This document shows positions 57,058-64,000 of a stretch of 64,000 nt of DNA, piece by piece. Position 1 is the first letter of the stretch. Each line of letters starts with the position of its first letter. Made by a program: the position numbers and the translations under genes. The DNA is from Micromonospora sp. HK10 (GTDB lineage Bacteria; Actinomycetota; Actinomycetes; Mycobacteriales; Micromonosporaceae): NCBI RefSeq assembly GCF_000982955.1, contig NZ_KQ058883.1, forward strand, positions 1 to 64,000, given 5' to 3'. Below the pieces are notes generated by a model that searched no databases, was not told the DNA's origin, and saw only the letters and a program-made list of their open reading frames with translations.

Positions 57058-57719
57058 TTATCGGGTGGCGGGGACGTTCAGCGCGTCGAGCAGGCGACGG
57101 ACGCGGCACCCAATCTCGTCGCGGATCGGCCGCACGTCGGCCAGGTCGAGCCCGGCGGGGTCATCCACGATCCAGTTCTCGTAGCGGGTGCCGGGGAAGA
57201 GAGGGCACGCGTCGCCGCAGCCCATCGTGACCACGATGTCGGTGGCCCGGACCACCTCGTCGGTCCACGGCTTGGGGAGCTCCTCCGAGATGTCGATGCC
57301 GCGTTCGGTCATCGCGCGGTCGCATAGGGGTTGATCTCGATGCCGAGTTCGCTGCCACCGGACCAGGCGATCGCCTCGTCGCCGGCCAGGTGGGTGAAGA
57401 AACCCAAGGCTATCTGGGAGCGGCCGGCGTTTTGGGTGCACAGGAACAGCACGACGGGGCGGCCGTCGCGGTGGTGCCCCTCAACCCGGGCGAGGGCCCG
57501 CAGCCGCTGGCGGGCGAAGCGCTCGGCGAGCAGCGGCAGGTAGTTCGCGGTGGTGGCGGCGGTGGCGAACTGGTCGTAGCTGGTCTGCAGGAACCGCTCG
57601 ATGGTTTCGGTGCCGTAGATGCCGTCGAACTCCTCAGCAAGTCGCGTCGCGGCGGTGTGCAGGGCGACCTGCTGATCGAGGGTGATCTCCTGGAGGGGGT
57701 GGGCGGTGACGTCGGTCAT
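57058..57719 (-). pseudogene. arsC: ArsC with helical N-domain, frameshifted
   Basis: The first frame (start 57719) has a three-helix N-terminal domain (ATRLAEEFDGIYGTETIERF, FARQRLRALARVEGHHRDG) then the loop FLCTQNAGRSQ and INPYATA, and stops at 57309. The correct continuation is in the next frame: MTERGIDISEELPKPWTDEV, VTMGCGDACPLFPG, ending at 57058. One slip near 57,315 (CCCTATGCGACC GCGCG ATG) joins them. If real and not a sequencing error, this second reductase is inactive. Confidence 0.8.
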
Positions 57720-58402
57720 CGGGGGCCTCCGGGCAGGATGGCGGGGGCGAGCCGGTCGACGCGGTCGGCCAGGTCGGCGTAGGCGGCCTCGAACGCCTCG
57801 TCGGTGTCCACACGCACCGGGTCCGGGACCGACCAGTGCAGGCGGGGGCGGATCGGGCCGGTCAGTTCCTCATGGGCGTTGTCACAGACGGCGATCACCA
57901 GGTCGTCGCGACGGACGACATCGGCGACGTGGGCGGTGCCGGTCGGGTCCAGGTCGAGGTCGTGGCGGTGGGCCACGGCCACCGCACGCGGGTGCACCCG
58001 GGTGGCGGGCTTCGTGCCGGCGGAGGCGACATCGCCGTGGGCGGCCTGCTTCCACAGCGCGGCGGCCAGCTGCGAGCGGGCCGAGTTGTGGGTACACACG
58101 AACACCACCCGGCCCACGCCGGCCAGCCGCGGGGTGGCGAGAGCGGCCAGCGTCTCAGGGCGCAGGCGAAGGTAGGTGCGGCGCCGGTCGCCCTCGGAGC
58201 GGCCCTTGACGACCAGGCCGGCGTCGGTGAGGACCTTGACGTGGTGGGCGACCAGGTTCGTCGGTATGTCGAGCGTGTGTGCGATCTCCCCCGGGGAGGC
58301 GTCGCCAAGAGTGAGCGCGTCCACGATCGCCAGGCGGGCCGGGTCACCGAGGGCGGCGTGGATGCGGGCCCGCCGATCGAGGGAAGAAGGCTCAGTATTC
58401 AT
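57716..58402 (-). CDS. ArsR-ArsC fusion protein
   Basis: 228 residues from the ATG at 58402. An N-terminal ArsR winged helix (HAALGDPARLAIVDALTLG, PTNLVAHHVKVLTDAGLV) is followed by a C-terminal LMW-phosphatase arsenate reductase-like domain with FVCTHNSARSQ. The fused layout suggests a regulator whose partner domain senses or reduces arsenate. Its stop overlaps the next gene's start by four bases, so it heads the operon. The upstream site holds direct repeats TTGAGTCAAATA and CTGAGTAAATTT. Confidence 0.92.
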   Translation of the reverse strand: MNTEPSSLDRRARIHAALGDPARLAIVDALTLGDASPGEIAHTLDIPTNLVAHHVKVLTDAGLVVKGRSEGDRRRTYLRLRPETLAALATPRLAGVGRVVFVCTHNSARSQLAAALWKQAAHGDVASAGTKPATRVHPRAVAVAHRHDLDLDPTGTAHVADVVRRDDLVIAVCDNAHEELTGPIRPRLHWSVPDPVRVDTDEAFEAAYADLADRVDRLAPAILPGGPR

Positions 58403-58428
58403 TGAGTCAAATATCGCTGAGTAAATTT
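58395..58428. promoter_or_regulatory. Probable ArsR operator
   Basis: AT-rich direct repeats (TGAGTCAAATAT and TGAGTAAATTTG) overlapping the start of the ArsR-ArsC gene. Such AT-rich boxes are typical for SmtB/ArsR repressors. Autoregulation is inferred. Confidence 0.5.
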
Positions 58429-58492
58429 GCCGAGTCAAGCTGGTCTCGTGAAGGCCCGGATCTCAACGGGGGCCGGTGGGGGTGCCGGCTGA

Positions 58493-58825
58493 TCAGCAGC
58501 AGGTCGCCAGATAGGACTGCAAGTCCGTCATGGCGGCGATGGCACCGTCGCGGTCGGCTCGGTAGAACACCGTCTTGCCGTCTCGCCGCGAGGTGACCAC
58601 GCCGCCGCGTCGCAGCAGCGTCAGCTGCTGCGACGCCGTGGCCTGGCTGATGCCTACCCGCTCGGCCACCTCACCTACCGACATCTCGGCGCCGCGGGCG
58701 AACAGCATCATGATCCGCTGCCGGGTAGGGCTGCCGAGGGCCTTGAGGAACTCCTGCGTCTGCGGCGCGAGGCCCGAAGCGGCGCTCTGCGGCCTGGCCG
58801 GCTGGTCGGCGGCGGTCTGGCTCAT
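58493..58825 (-). CDS. arsR: ArsR-family regulator with C-terminal CC
   Basis: 110 residues from the ATG at 58825. Winged helix KALGSPTRQRIMMLFARG and VGISQATASQQLTLLRRG. It ends in SYLATCC, vicinal cysteines that could bind As(III), a site different from the classical CVC helix. Divergent from the flavoprotein gene, with a palindrome between. It probably represses that gene. Confidence 0.9.
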   Translation of the reverse strand: MSQTAADQPARPQSAASGLAPQTQEFLKALGSPTRQRIMMLFARGAEMSVGEVAERVGISQATASQQLTLLRRGGVVTSRRDGKTVFYRADRDGAIAAMTDLQSYLATCC

Positions 58826-58850
58826 GGTCACACCTTCCCTTGGCACCACC

Positions 58851-58878
58851 ATATTGTCATTCAACGAAACGACGATAT
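58851..58878. promoter_or_regulatory. Operator between arsR and flavoprotein gene
   Basis: ATATTGTC and GACGATAT form an inverted repeat with a 12-bp centre, just upstream of the GTG at 58888 and 25 bp from the arsR start. Probable ArsR binding site. Confidence 0.6.
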
Positions 58879-58887
58879 GTTTGTGGT

Positions 58888-60033
58888 GTGAACGATCAGG
58901 TCAATCCCGTGATCATCGTTGGCGGCGGGCAGTCCGGCCTCGCCGCCGCCCGCGCCGACCTGGACGCTGGCCTGCGACCCGTGGTCCTGCACTCCGGCGC
59001 CGAACCGGTGGGCTCCTGGCCTGACTACTACGACAGCCTCACTCTGTTCTCGCCCGCCCGCTACAGCACCCTGCCCGGCATGCCCTTCGACGGCGACCCG
59101 GACCGTTACCCGCACCGCGACGAGGTGGTCGACTACCTCCGCCGCTACGCCGACGCCCTGGACGTCGAGATCCGCACCTGCACCCGAGTCATCGCCGTGC
59201 GCCCCGGCGACAGCGGTGGATACCTCGTCCGCACCGACACCGGAGACGAACTGCCCGCCGTCGGGGTCGTCGCCGCCACCGGCTCCTTCGGCAACCCGTA
59301 CCTGCCCACCCTGCCAGGGCAGAGCGAGTACACCGGGGATCTGCGCCACGTCGCCCAATACCACCGACCCGAGGCATACGACGGCAAGAGGGTCGTGGTC
59401 GTGGGGGCCGGAAACTCCGCTGTCCAGGTCGCCTACGAACTCACCGGGCGCGCCCGGGTGACGCTGGCGACCCGGGAACCGGTCCGGTTCCTGCCGCAGC
59501 GCATCCGCGGTCGGGACCTGCACCACTGGCTGCGCGTCACCGGCGCCGACCGCCTTCCGCGCCCGGTCATCACCCGGCTCATCCGGCACGCCGCCGTGCT
59601 GGACACCGGCCGCTACCACGACGCCATCACCTCAGGTGAGCTTCCCCGGCGCGAGATGTTCACCCGCTTCACCGCTGACAGCGTCGTCTGGAGCGACGGC
59701 ACCACAGACGCCGTCGACGCCGTCATCTTCGCCACCGGCTACCGCCCGAACCTCGACTACCTCGCCCCACTCGGCGCGCTGAACCAGGGCGTACCCCGAC
59801 ATGCGGGCGGCATCTCCACCACCCATCCCGGCCTGCTCTACCTGGGGCTGGAATTCCAGCGATCCTTCGCCTCGAACACCCTGCGCGGTGTCGGACGCGA
59901 CGCCGCGCACGTCATGGCAGCCCTCGCCGCAGGCGTGGACCGGCGCTCACGACTCACCCGGCAGGTGCGTCCCGCGGCATCCGGTGCCCAGCGGTCGGCG
60001 CCGCCCCTGCGCAGCGATGGAGCCGGCGGATGA
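58888..60033 (+). CDS. arsO: ArsO-like flavin monooxygenase
   Basis: 381 residues. FAD site GGGQSGLAAA near residue 10, a second Rossmann motif VVGAGNSAVQVA for NADPH, and the ATG-type motif FATGYRPN. The sequence PGMPFDGDPDRYPHRDEVV is typical for ArsO-class monooxygenases encoded in arsenic islands, believed to oxidise or detoxify arsenicals. Complete. The GTG at 58888 is chosen because it precedes VNDQVNPVIIVGGGQ. Name given from context and family. Confidence 0.85.
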   Translation: MNDQVNPVIIVGGGQSGLAAARADLDAGLRPVVLHSGAEPVGSWPDYYDSLTLFSPARYSTLPGMPFDGDPDRYPHRDEVVDYLRRYADALDVEIRTCTRVIAVRPGDSGGYLVRTDTGDELPAVGVVAATGSFGNPYLPTLPGQSEYTGDLRHVAQYHRPEAYDGKRVVVVGAGNSAVQVAYELTGRARVTLATREPVRFLPQRIRGRDLHHWLRVTGADRLPRPVITRLIRHAAVLDTGRYHDAITSGELPRREMFTRFTADSVVWSDGTTDAVDAVIFATGYRPNLDYLAPLGALNQGVPRHAGGISTTHPGLLYLGLEFQRSFASNTLRGVGRDAAHVMAALAAGVDRRSRLTRQVRPAASGAQRSAPPLRSDGAGG

Positions 60034-60049
60034 CGACGGGGGAGCGAGG

Positions 60050-60433
60050 TCAGACCGTGGCCGCGGCTGCCGGCTCGATCGACAGCAGCGCGGCGAGCTG
60101 GCGCAGGATCTGCGGTCGAGCCCGGTAGTAGACCCAGGTGCCGCGCCGTTCGGCGTCGACCAGGCCTGCCTCGCGCAGCGTCTTGAGGTGGTGGGAGATC
60201 GTCGGCCCGCTCAGGTTGAACGCCGGCGTCAGGTCGCACACGCACGCCTCCCCGTCCTCGGCGGAGGCGATCATCGACATCAGCCGCAGCCGCACCGGGT
60301 CGCCGAGGGCCTTGAACGCGGGCGCGAGCACCGCGGCCGTTTCGGCGGGAACCTGGCTCTGTGCCAGCGGAGGACAGCACGGCACGTCGGCGTTCAGGTC
60401 GATGAGGGGGAGCGGCGCCTGTTGCTTCGACAT
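60050..60433 (-). CDS. arsR: ArsR repressor, classical
   Basis: 127 residues. Winged helix FKALGDPVRLRLMSMIAS and LSGPTISHHLKTLREAGLV. The As(III) site is GEACVCDL at the DNA-recognition-adjacent helix, with an extra N-terminal PCC. The start lies beside an inverted repeat GTTGA-N11-TCAAC. It probably represses itself and the divergent plus-strand operon. Confidence 0.95.
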   Translation of the reverse strand: MSKQQAPLPLIDLNADVPCCPPLAQSQVPAETAAVLAPAFKALGDPVRLRLMSMIASAEDGEACVCDLTPAFNLSGPTISHHLKTLREAGLVDAERRGTWVYYRARPQILRQLAALLSIEPAAAATV

Positions 60434-60441
60434 GCCTCTAG

Positions 60442-60462
60442 GTTGACATCCCTCTAATCAAC
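60442..60462. promoter_or_regulatory. ArsR operator
   Basis: GTTGACATCCCTCTAATCAAC, with inverted arms GTTGA and TCAAC. It lies eight bases before the arsR start and 60 bp before the divergent small gene, so both may be controlled from it. Confidence 0.65.
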
Positions 60463-60524
60463 GTGCAACTGTCTGATTCGACGGACGTCGAGACAGGCGT
60501 CCTTGGAGGAAGTGAGGCTCCGTC

Positions 60525-60674
60525 ATGTTCGGGTTCCCCCGCCGCTCGCGCTCACCGCTGCCTGGTGTCCGGTTCTGCGACTCCTGTGCCCAGCTGTCCA
60601 CCGCCGCCCAGCGCGCCGAACGCCGTCTCGACCGCGCCCGCACCAGTGCCTACACGCTGATCAGCCCTCGCTGA
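60525..60674 (+). CDS. Small CxxC peptide
   Basis: 49 residues, ATG with GGAGGAAG about 10 bases upstream. VRFCDSCAQLSTAAQ holds a CxxC pair, followed by an Arg-rich helix (RAERRLDRARTSAYTLI). Too short for normal automated calling. It is the first gene after the ArsR operator and precedes the Cys-rich gene by 14 bp. Perhaps a metal- or arsenite-binding peptide; function unknown. Confidence 0.6.
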   Translation: MFGFPRRSRSPLPGVRFCDSCAQLSTAAQRAERRLDRARTSAYTLISPR

Positions 60675-60688
60675 GAAGAGGATCCGAC

Positions 60689-60937
60689 ATGAGCCAGAAC
60701 ACCCCCACCGCCGGCGGTTTCACCGGCGACCCCGCCGCGGCCCTGCAAATCACCGGCTCCGGCGCCTGCTGCGGCAGCCCGGCACAGGCCGTCGGCGGCA
60801 TTCTCCCGCCGGCCGGCGCAACCGCCAGCGGTGACCCGTGCTGCGGTACCCGCCGGGCCGCCCGGGCGGCTGACTCCTGCTGTGGCACCGAGGCCAGGGC
60901 CGACGCCATCGCCGCCGGACAGGGCTGCTGCTCATGA
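60689..60937 (+). CDS. Cys-rich small protein, four CC pairs
   Basis: 82 residues with vicinal cysteines at 27-28, 51-52, 64-65 and 80-81 (ACCGS, PCCGT, SCCGT, GCCS), low complexity in between, and no signal peptide. GAGAAGAGG precedes the ATG. Vicinal thiols bind As(III) strongly, so a metallothionein-like arsenite sink is plausible. The stop overlaps the peptidase start (ATGA), so the two are coupled. The family is not recognised. Confidence 0.75.
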   Translation: MSQNTPTAGGFTGDPAAALQITGSGACCGSPAQAVGGILPPAGATASGDPCCGTRRAARAADSCCGTEARADAIAAGQGCCS

Positions 60938-62178
60938 CCAGCTCAAGCAACCTCGCGGACCTGCTCGAGCAGGTCAGCGCCGACCGGATGGTCGCCACCA
61001 TCGCCATCCTCGCCTCCGACCCGCTAGCCGGGCGACGGGTCGGCTCGACGGGCGGGGCGGCGGCCCGCGCCTGGCTCCTCGACCAGCTCGCCGCCGTCGG
61101 CGCGGACGTCCGCACCGAGGAGTTCCCGGTCCGCGCCGTGCCGCAGGTGTATGCGGCGCCGACGGTCACCTGGGGCGGTCGGGACGGCACCACGGAGTTG
61201 GTGTTTGGACGGCAGGTTGCGATCCACCCGGCCTCCGCCGACAGGCCGGACATCCGTCGCGGCGCCCTCGGCGTCGTCGGCAAGGACGACCCGGCGGGGC
61301 GGTGGCTGGTCGTGCCGGCCGACGTGAGCCTGTTCGACGCCTACCGCGACACCCGCGGCGCGGCCGGGTTGCTGGTCCGCCGCCCGGTCGACGCCGAGGG
61401 TTGGCATTTCACCATGCTCGCCGGCCCGGACCCGGGGCCGTTGCCGGTGCTGACCCTCGACCCGGACACCCACCACGCCGTGCTCACCGCCGCGACCGCG
61501 AGGGACAGTTGGCTGGCTGGCGCCACGCCGCTGCGCCGCGACGACGTCACCGGCGCCAACATCCACGCCTGCCTCCGGCAGCCTGTCCCCGCTGGCGCCG
61601 ACCTGCTGCTGACCGCGCACTACGACGGCGTTGGCGACCACCCCGGGCTTCGCCTGCCCGGCGCCTCGGACAACGCTACCGGCGTCGCCGTGGTCCTCGA
61701 AGCCGTCCGCGTTCTCGCCCCCGCGCTGCCGGCTGGTGCGGGACTGTCTGTGGCGCTGCTCGACGGGGAGGAGGTCGGCGCTCTCGGCTCCGCCCACCAC
61801 GCCAGTCAACTCCGGGCCGCGGGTGCCGCGCCGTTGGTCATCAACGTCGACGGCGCCGGCCGCCTGGAGGGGGCGGTCGCGGTGGAGGCCGGTGGGCCTG
61901 CCCACCGTCTCCTCGCCCTGCTCGACCAGGCCGGGCGCCATACCGGTATCCCCCTGGCCGCGGGTCCGGTGGCATCGGACAACCGCCGCTACGGCGGCGC
62001 CGGGTTCGCCGCAGTGGGGATCGGTGCCGGCATGGGCGGCTACCACAGCCCCGCTGACACCCCCGACAAGGTTGACCCCGCCACCCTCGGCGCCATCGCC
62101 CGTCTCGTTGTCGCCACCGCTCACCTCACGGCGGCGGCACCCGCTACACTCTCATCGCCAATCGGCGATAAACGATAG
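60934..62178 (+). CDS. M28-type zinc metallopeptidase
   Basis: 414 residues. The co-catalytic zinc ligands of family M28 are all visible: His229 in TAHYDG, Asp246 in GASDNATG, Glu279/Glu280 in DGEEVG, Asp in NVDGAG and His371 in YHSPADT. An inserted PA-like region precedes them. No signal peptide, so it is probably cytosolic. It is translationally coupled to the Cys-rich peptide, an unusual context: it may trim or recycle thiol conjugates or the peptide itself. That is inference. Confidence 0.9.
   Translation: MTSSSNLADLLEQVSADRMVATIAILASDPLAGRRVGSTGGAAARAWLLDQLAAVGADVRTEEFPVRAVPQVYAAPTVTWGGRDGTTELVFGRQVAIHPASADRPDIRRGALGVVGKDDPAGRWLVVPADVSLFDAYRDTRGAAGLLVRRPVDAEGWHFTMLAGPDPGPLPVLTLDPDTHHAVLTAATARDSWLAGATPLRRDDVTGANIHACLRQPVPAGADLLLTAHYDGVGDHPGLRLPGASDNATGVAVVLEAVRVLAPALPAGAGLSVALLDGEEVGALGSAHHASQLRAAGAAPLVINVDGAGRLEGAVAVEAGGPAHRLLALLDQAGRHTGIPLAAGPVASDNRRYGGAGFAAVGIGAGMGGYHSPADTPDKVDPATLGAIARLVVATAHLTAAAPATLSSPIGDKR
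62154..62169. promoter_or_regulatory. Perfect inverted repeat, probable operator
   Basis: ATCGCC AATC GGCGAT is a perfect 6-bp palindrome with a 4-bp centre, at the end of the peptidase gene and 14 bp before the next ArsR start. Confidence 0.55.
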
Positions 62179-62183
62179 AGGGA

Positions 62184-62516
62184 GTGGTGGTGGGCGACCT
62201 CCTCGACCGGGACACCGCGCAGACCTACGCCTCGTGGTTCCGGGCCCTGGCGGACCCGACCCGGGTGCAGATCGTCGAGTACCTGGCCCGGCACGCCCGG
62301 CCGATGAGCGTCGGGGAGATCGTCAGCGCCGTCGGCTTGGCTCAGTCCACCGTCTCCCAACATCTGAAGATCCTGACCGAGGTGCGGTTCGTGCTCGTCG
62401 AACCGGTCGGCACCGCCCGGCACTACCGCATCAACGACGCCTGCGTCGGCTGCTTCCCGTCGGCCGCTGACGTCGTCATGGGCCGCCCGGCCCCCACCCC
62501 GAAGGGAGCCTGCTGA
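62184..62516 (+). CDS. arsR: ArsR-family regulator
   Basis: 110 residues. Winged helix FRALADPTRVQIVEYLARH and LAQSTVSQHLKILTEVRF. Cys occur only in the C-terminal part (NDACVGCFPSAADVVMG, final GAC), a third thiol arrangement in this island. Its stop overlaps the next start by one base. The start may be any of three early GTG/ATG codons. Confidence 0.9.
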   Translation: MVVGDLLDRDTAQTYASWFRALADPTRVQIVEYLARHARPMSVGEIVSAVGLAQSTVSQHLKILTEVRFVLVEPVGTARHYRINDACVGCFPSAADVVMGRPAPTPKGAC

Positions 62517-63010
62517 TGGCCGACATCACCGTCCGCCCGATGACCTCGGACGACGCCGATCGTGTCCTCGCCATTTACCAGGCCGGCCTCGACGGCGGCG
62601 ACGCCAGCTTCGAGACCGCCGCACCGACCTGGGCGGCCTTCGACGCGGGCAAGCTGCCTGACCACCGGCTCGTGGCCGTCGACGCGGACGACACCGTCCT
62701 CGGGTGGGTGGCGGTGTCGCCGACGTCGAGCCGGGCGGTCTACGCCGGGGTGGTCGAGCACTCCGTCTACGTCGACCCCGCCGCCCAAGGGCGTGGCGTG
62801 GCCCGGCTGCTGCTGGACGCGCTGATCGCCTCCACCGAGGCCGCCGGCATCTGGACCATCCAGTCCGGCGTCTTCCCCGAGAACACCGCCAGTCTCACCC
62901 TGCACCAGCGGGCCGGGTTCCGCGTCATCGGCATCCGCGAGCGGGTCGGCCGGCACCACGGGCGGTGGCGCGATGTCGTCCTGCTCGAGCGGCGCAGCCC
63001 CGTCATCTGA
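62516..63010 (+). CDS. arsN1: GNAT acetyltransferase, ArsN1-like
   Basis: 164 residues of the phosphinothricin acetyltransferase type: ITVRPMTSDDADRVLAIYQ, YVDPAAQGRGVARLLLDAL (acetyl-CoA loop) and FPENTASLTLHQRAGFRVIG. In arsenic islands this protein, ArsN1, acetylates arsinothricin or related arsenicals. The identity is supported by family and context. Complete. Confidence 0.85.
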   Translation: MADITVRPMTSDDADRVLAIYQAGLDGGDASFETAAPTWAAFDAGKLPDHRLVAVDADDTVLGWVAVSPTSSRAVYAGVVEHSVYVDPAAQGRGVARLLLDALIASTEAAGIWTIQSGVFPENTASLTLHQRAGFRVIGIRERVGRHHGRWRDVVLLERRSPVI

Positions 63011-63041
63011 GCCCTTCGGCTCCGCCCGCCGGCGCACAACT

Positions 63042-63066
63042 GCACCTTCTTGATTAGATAGTTTTC
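63042..63066. promoter_or_regulatory. Probable operator ahead of second flavoprotein
   Basis: TTGATTAGATAGTTTTCAA is AT-rich with short inverted ends (TTGA/TCAA), lying just before GAGGAG and the ATG at 63086. It looks like an ArsR site. Confidence 0.45.
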
Positions 63067-63085
63067 AACACAGAGGAGTTTTCCG

Positions 63086-64000
63086 ATGAGCACCCTGGAC
63101 GAGCTGCCCGTCGTGGTGATCGGCGCGGGCCCGGTGGGTCTGGCCGCCGCCGCCCACCTGCACGAGCGTGGCCTGCCCTTCCTTGTTCTGGAGGCCGGTG
63201 ACACCGCCGGCGCGGCGGTGCGGCAGTGGGGGCACGTGCGGGTGTTCTCCCCGTGGCGCTACAACGTCGACCCGGCCGCGCGCCGGCTGCTCGACGACGC
63301 CGGCTGGGTCGCCCCGGCCGAGGACGCCCTGCCCACCGGCGCCGAGCTGGTCGCCGACTACCTCCAGCCCCTGGCGGAGCTGCCGCAGCTCAAGCCGCAC
63401 CTGCGCTACGGCGCCCGGGTGGAGGCGATCAGCCGCCTCGGCCTGGACCGGCTGCGCACCGCCGGCCGCGAGCAGACGCCGCTCCTGATCCGCCTCGCCG
63501 ACGGTGACGAGCTGCTGGCCCGCGCGGTCATCGACGCCTCCGGCACCTGGGGCACCCCCAACGTCCTCGGCGCCTCCGGCCTGCCCGCCCGAGGCGAGAC
63601 GGACGCGGCAGCGTTCCTGGAGCACGCCCTGCCCGACGTGCTCGGCGCGGACCGGCACCGCTTCGCCGGCCGGCACACCCTCGTCGTCGGCGCCGGCCAC
63701 TCCGCCGCGAACACCCTGCTCTCCCTGGCCGAGCTGGCCGCCGCGGAGCCGGGCACGGAGGTGACCTGGGCGATCCGCTCCGCGTCCCCGGCCCGCACCT
63801 ACGGCGGCGGCGACGCCGACGCCCTACCCGCCCGCGGCGCGCTCGGCTCCCGCCTGCGCGACCACGTGGACGCCGGCCGGATCCGGCTGCTCACCGGCTT
63901 CTCCGTACACGCGCTCACCCCGGCCGACGGCCGCGTCGCCGTGGTCGTCCGGCACGCCGACGGCGGTGAAGAGTCGATTGTGGTGGACCGGATCGTCGCC
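63086..64000 (+). CDS. ArsO-like flavoprotein, partial at window edge
   Basis: 305 codons present, open at the window end. GAGGAG precedes the ATG. FAD site VIGAGPVGLAAAAHL, second dinucleotide motif VVGAGHSAANTLL and DASGTWGTPN. The C-terminal motif LGYGDWTGPASAT expected for this group lies beyond the window; the same motif is present in the fragment at 55.4 kb. Probably a second ArsO-type oxidase with the ArsN1-like gene 75 bp upstream. Confidence 0.88.
   Translation, partial: MSTLDELPVVVIGAGPVGLAAAAHLHERGLPFLVLEAGDTAGAAVRQWGHVRVFSPWRYNVDPAARRLLDDAGWVAPAEDALPTGAELVADYLQPLAELPQLKPHLRYGARVEAISRLGLDRLRTAGREQTPLLIRLADGDELLARAVIDASGTWGTPNVLGASGLPARGETDAAAFLEHALPDVLGADRHRFAGRHTLVVGAGHSAANTLLSLAELAAAEPGTEVTWAIRSASPARTYGGGDADALPARGALGSRLRDHVDAGRIRLLTGFSVHALTPADGRVAVVVRHADGGEESIVVDRIVA

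Noticed and set aside
57300..57340. Programmed frameshift in the second arsC
   Set aside because: No slippery heptamer or hairpin was seen; a plain indel is simpler.

Overview
The window is high-GC DNA with GTG/ATG starts, actinobacterial families and heavily compressed codon use. It most resembles the genome of a Micromonosporaceae-type actinomycete, although the genus cannot be fixed from the sequence alone. No intact RNA gene is present. The only RNA trace is the 3' half of a tRNA-Val(CAC) near 52.4 kb.

Region 1 (0-13.5 kb) is a secreted or cell-surface block. A 1,462-residue exported DNRLRE/LamG/FG-GAP protein is divergent from a 2,318-residue Rhs polymorphic toxin. The Rhs protein has a Hint autoprocessing domain and a roughly 100-residue C-terminal toxin, and is followed by a probable immunity gene.

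Region 2 (13.6-52.5 kb) is a mosaic island. Five dispersed repeats (A 13.6, B 20.4, C 29.7, D 39.0, E 52.2 kb) share an attP-like layout with near-constant spacing: a left pair of GGGAGCA direct repeats, a TTCACAC-like core 126 bp later, and a right pair 117-118 bp after the core. In E the core is the anticodon loop of tRNA-Val and is followed by the tRNA 3' half. The segments between repeats hold short cargo: small hypothetical, immunity-like and membrane genes in A-B; many truncated genes in B-C; a CHAT-protease/TPR gene with a small membrane partner in C-D; and a YobI-like P-loop NTPase beside a ten-zinc-ribbon, GIY-YIG-like gene in D-E. That last gene is split by an IS3 element and an IS21 element, and removing both with one target-duplication copy each restores one 873-codon frame. 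No integrase is present inside the array.

Region 3 (52.5-55.6 kb) has a transposase remnant, a divergent MerR/MFS pair with a MerR-type operator, a decayed excisionase-like and tyrosine-integrase fragment, and the tail of a lost flavoprotein.

Region 4 (55.7-64 kb) is an arsenic-resistance island. It has ArsC, an aquaglyceroporin, a frameshifted second ArsC, an ArsR-ArsC fusion, three further ArsR regulators, two ArsO-like flavoproteins (the second cut by the window edge), an ArsN1-like acetyltransferase, and an unusual run of a CxxC peptide, a four-CC-pair peptide and an M28 peptidase. Probable ArsR operators lie in front of several of these units.
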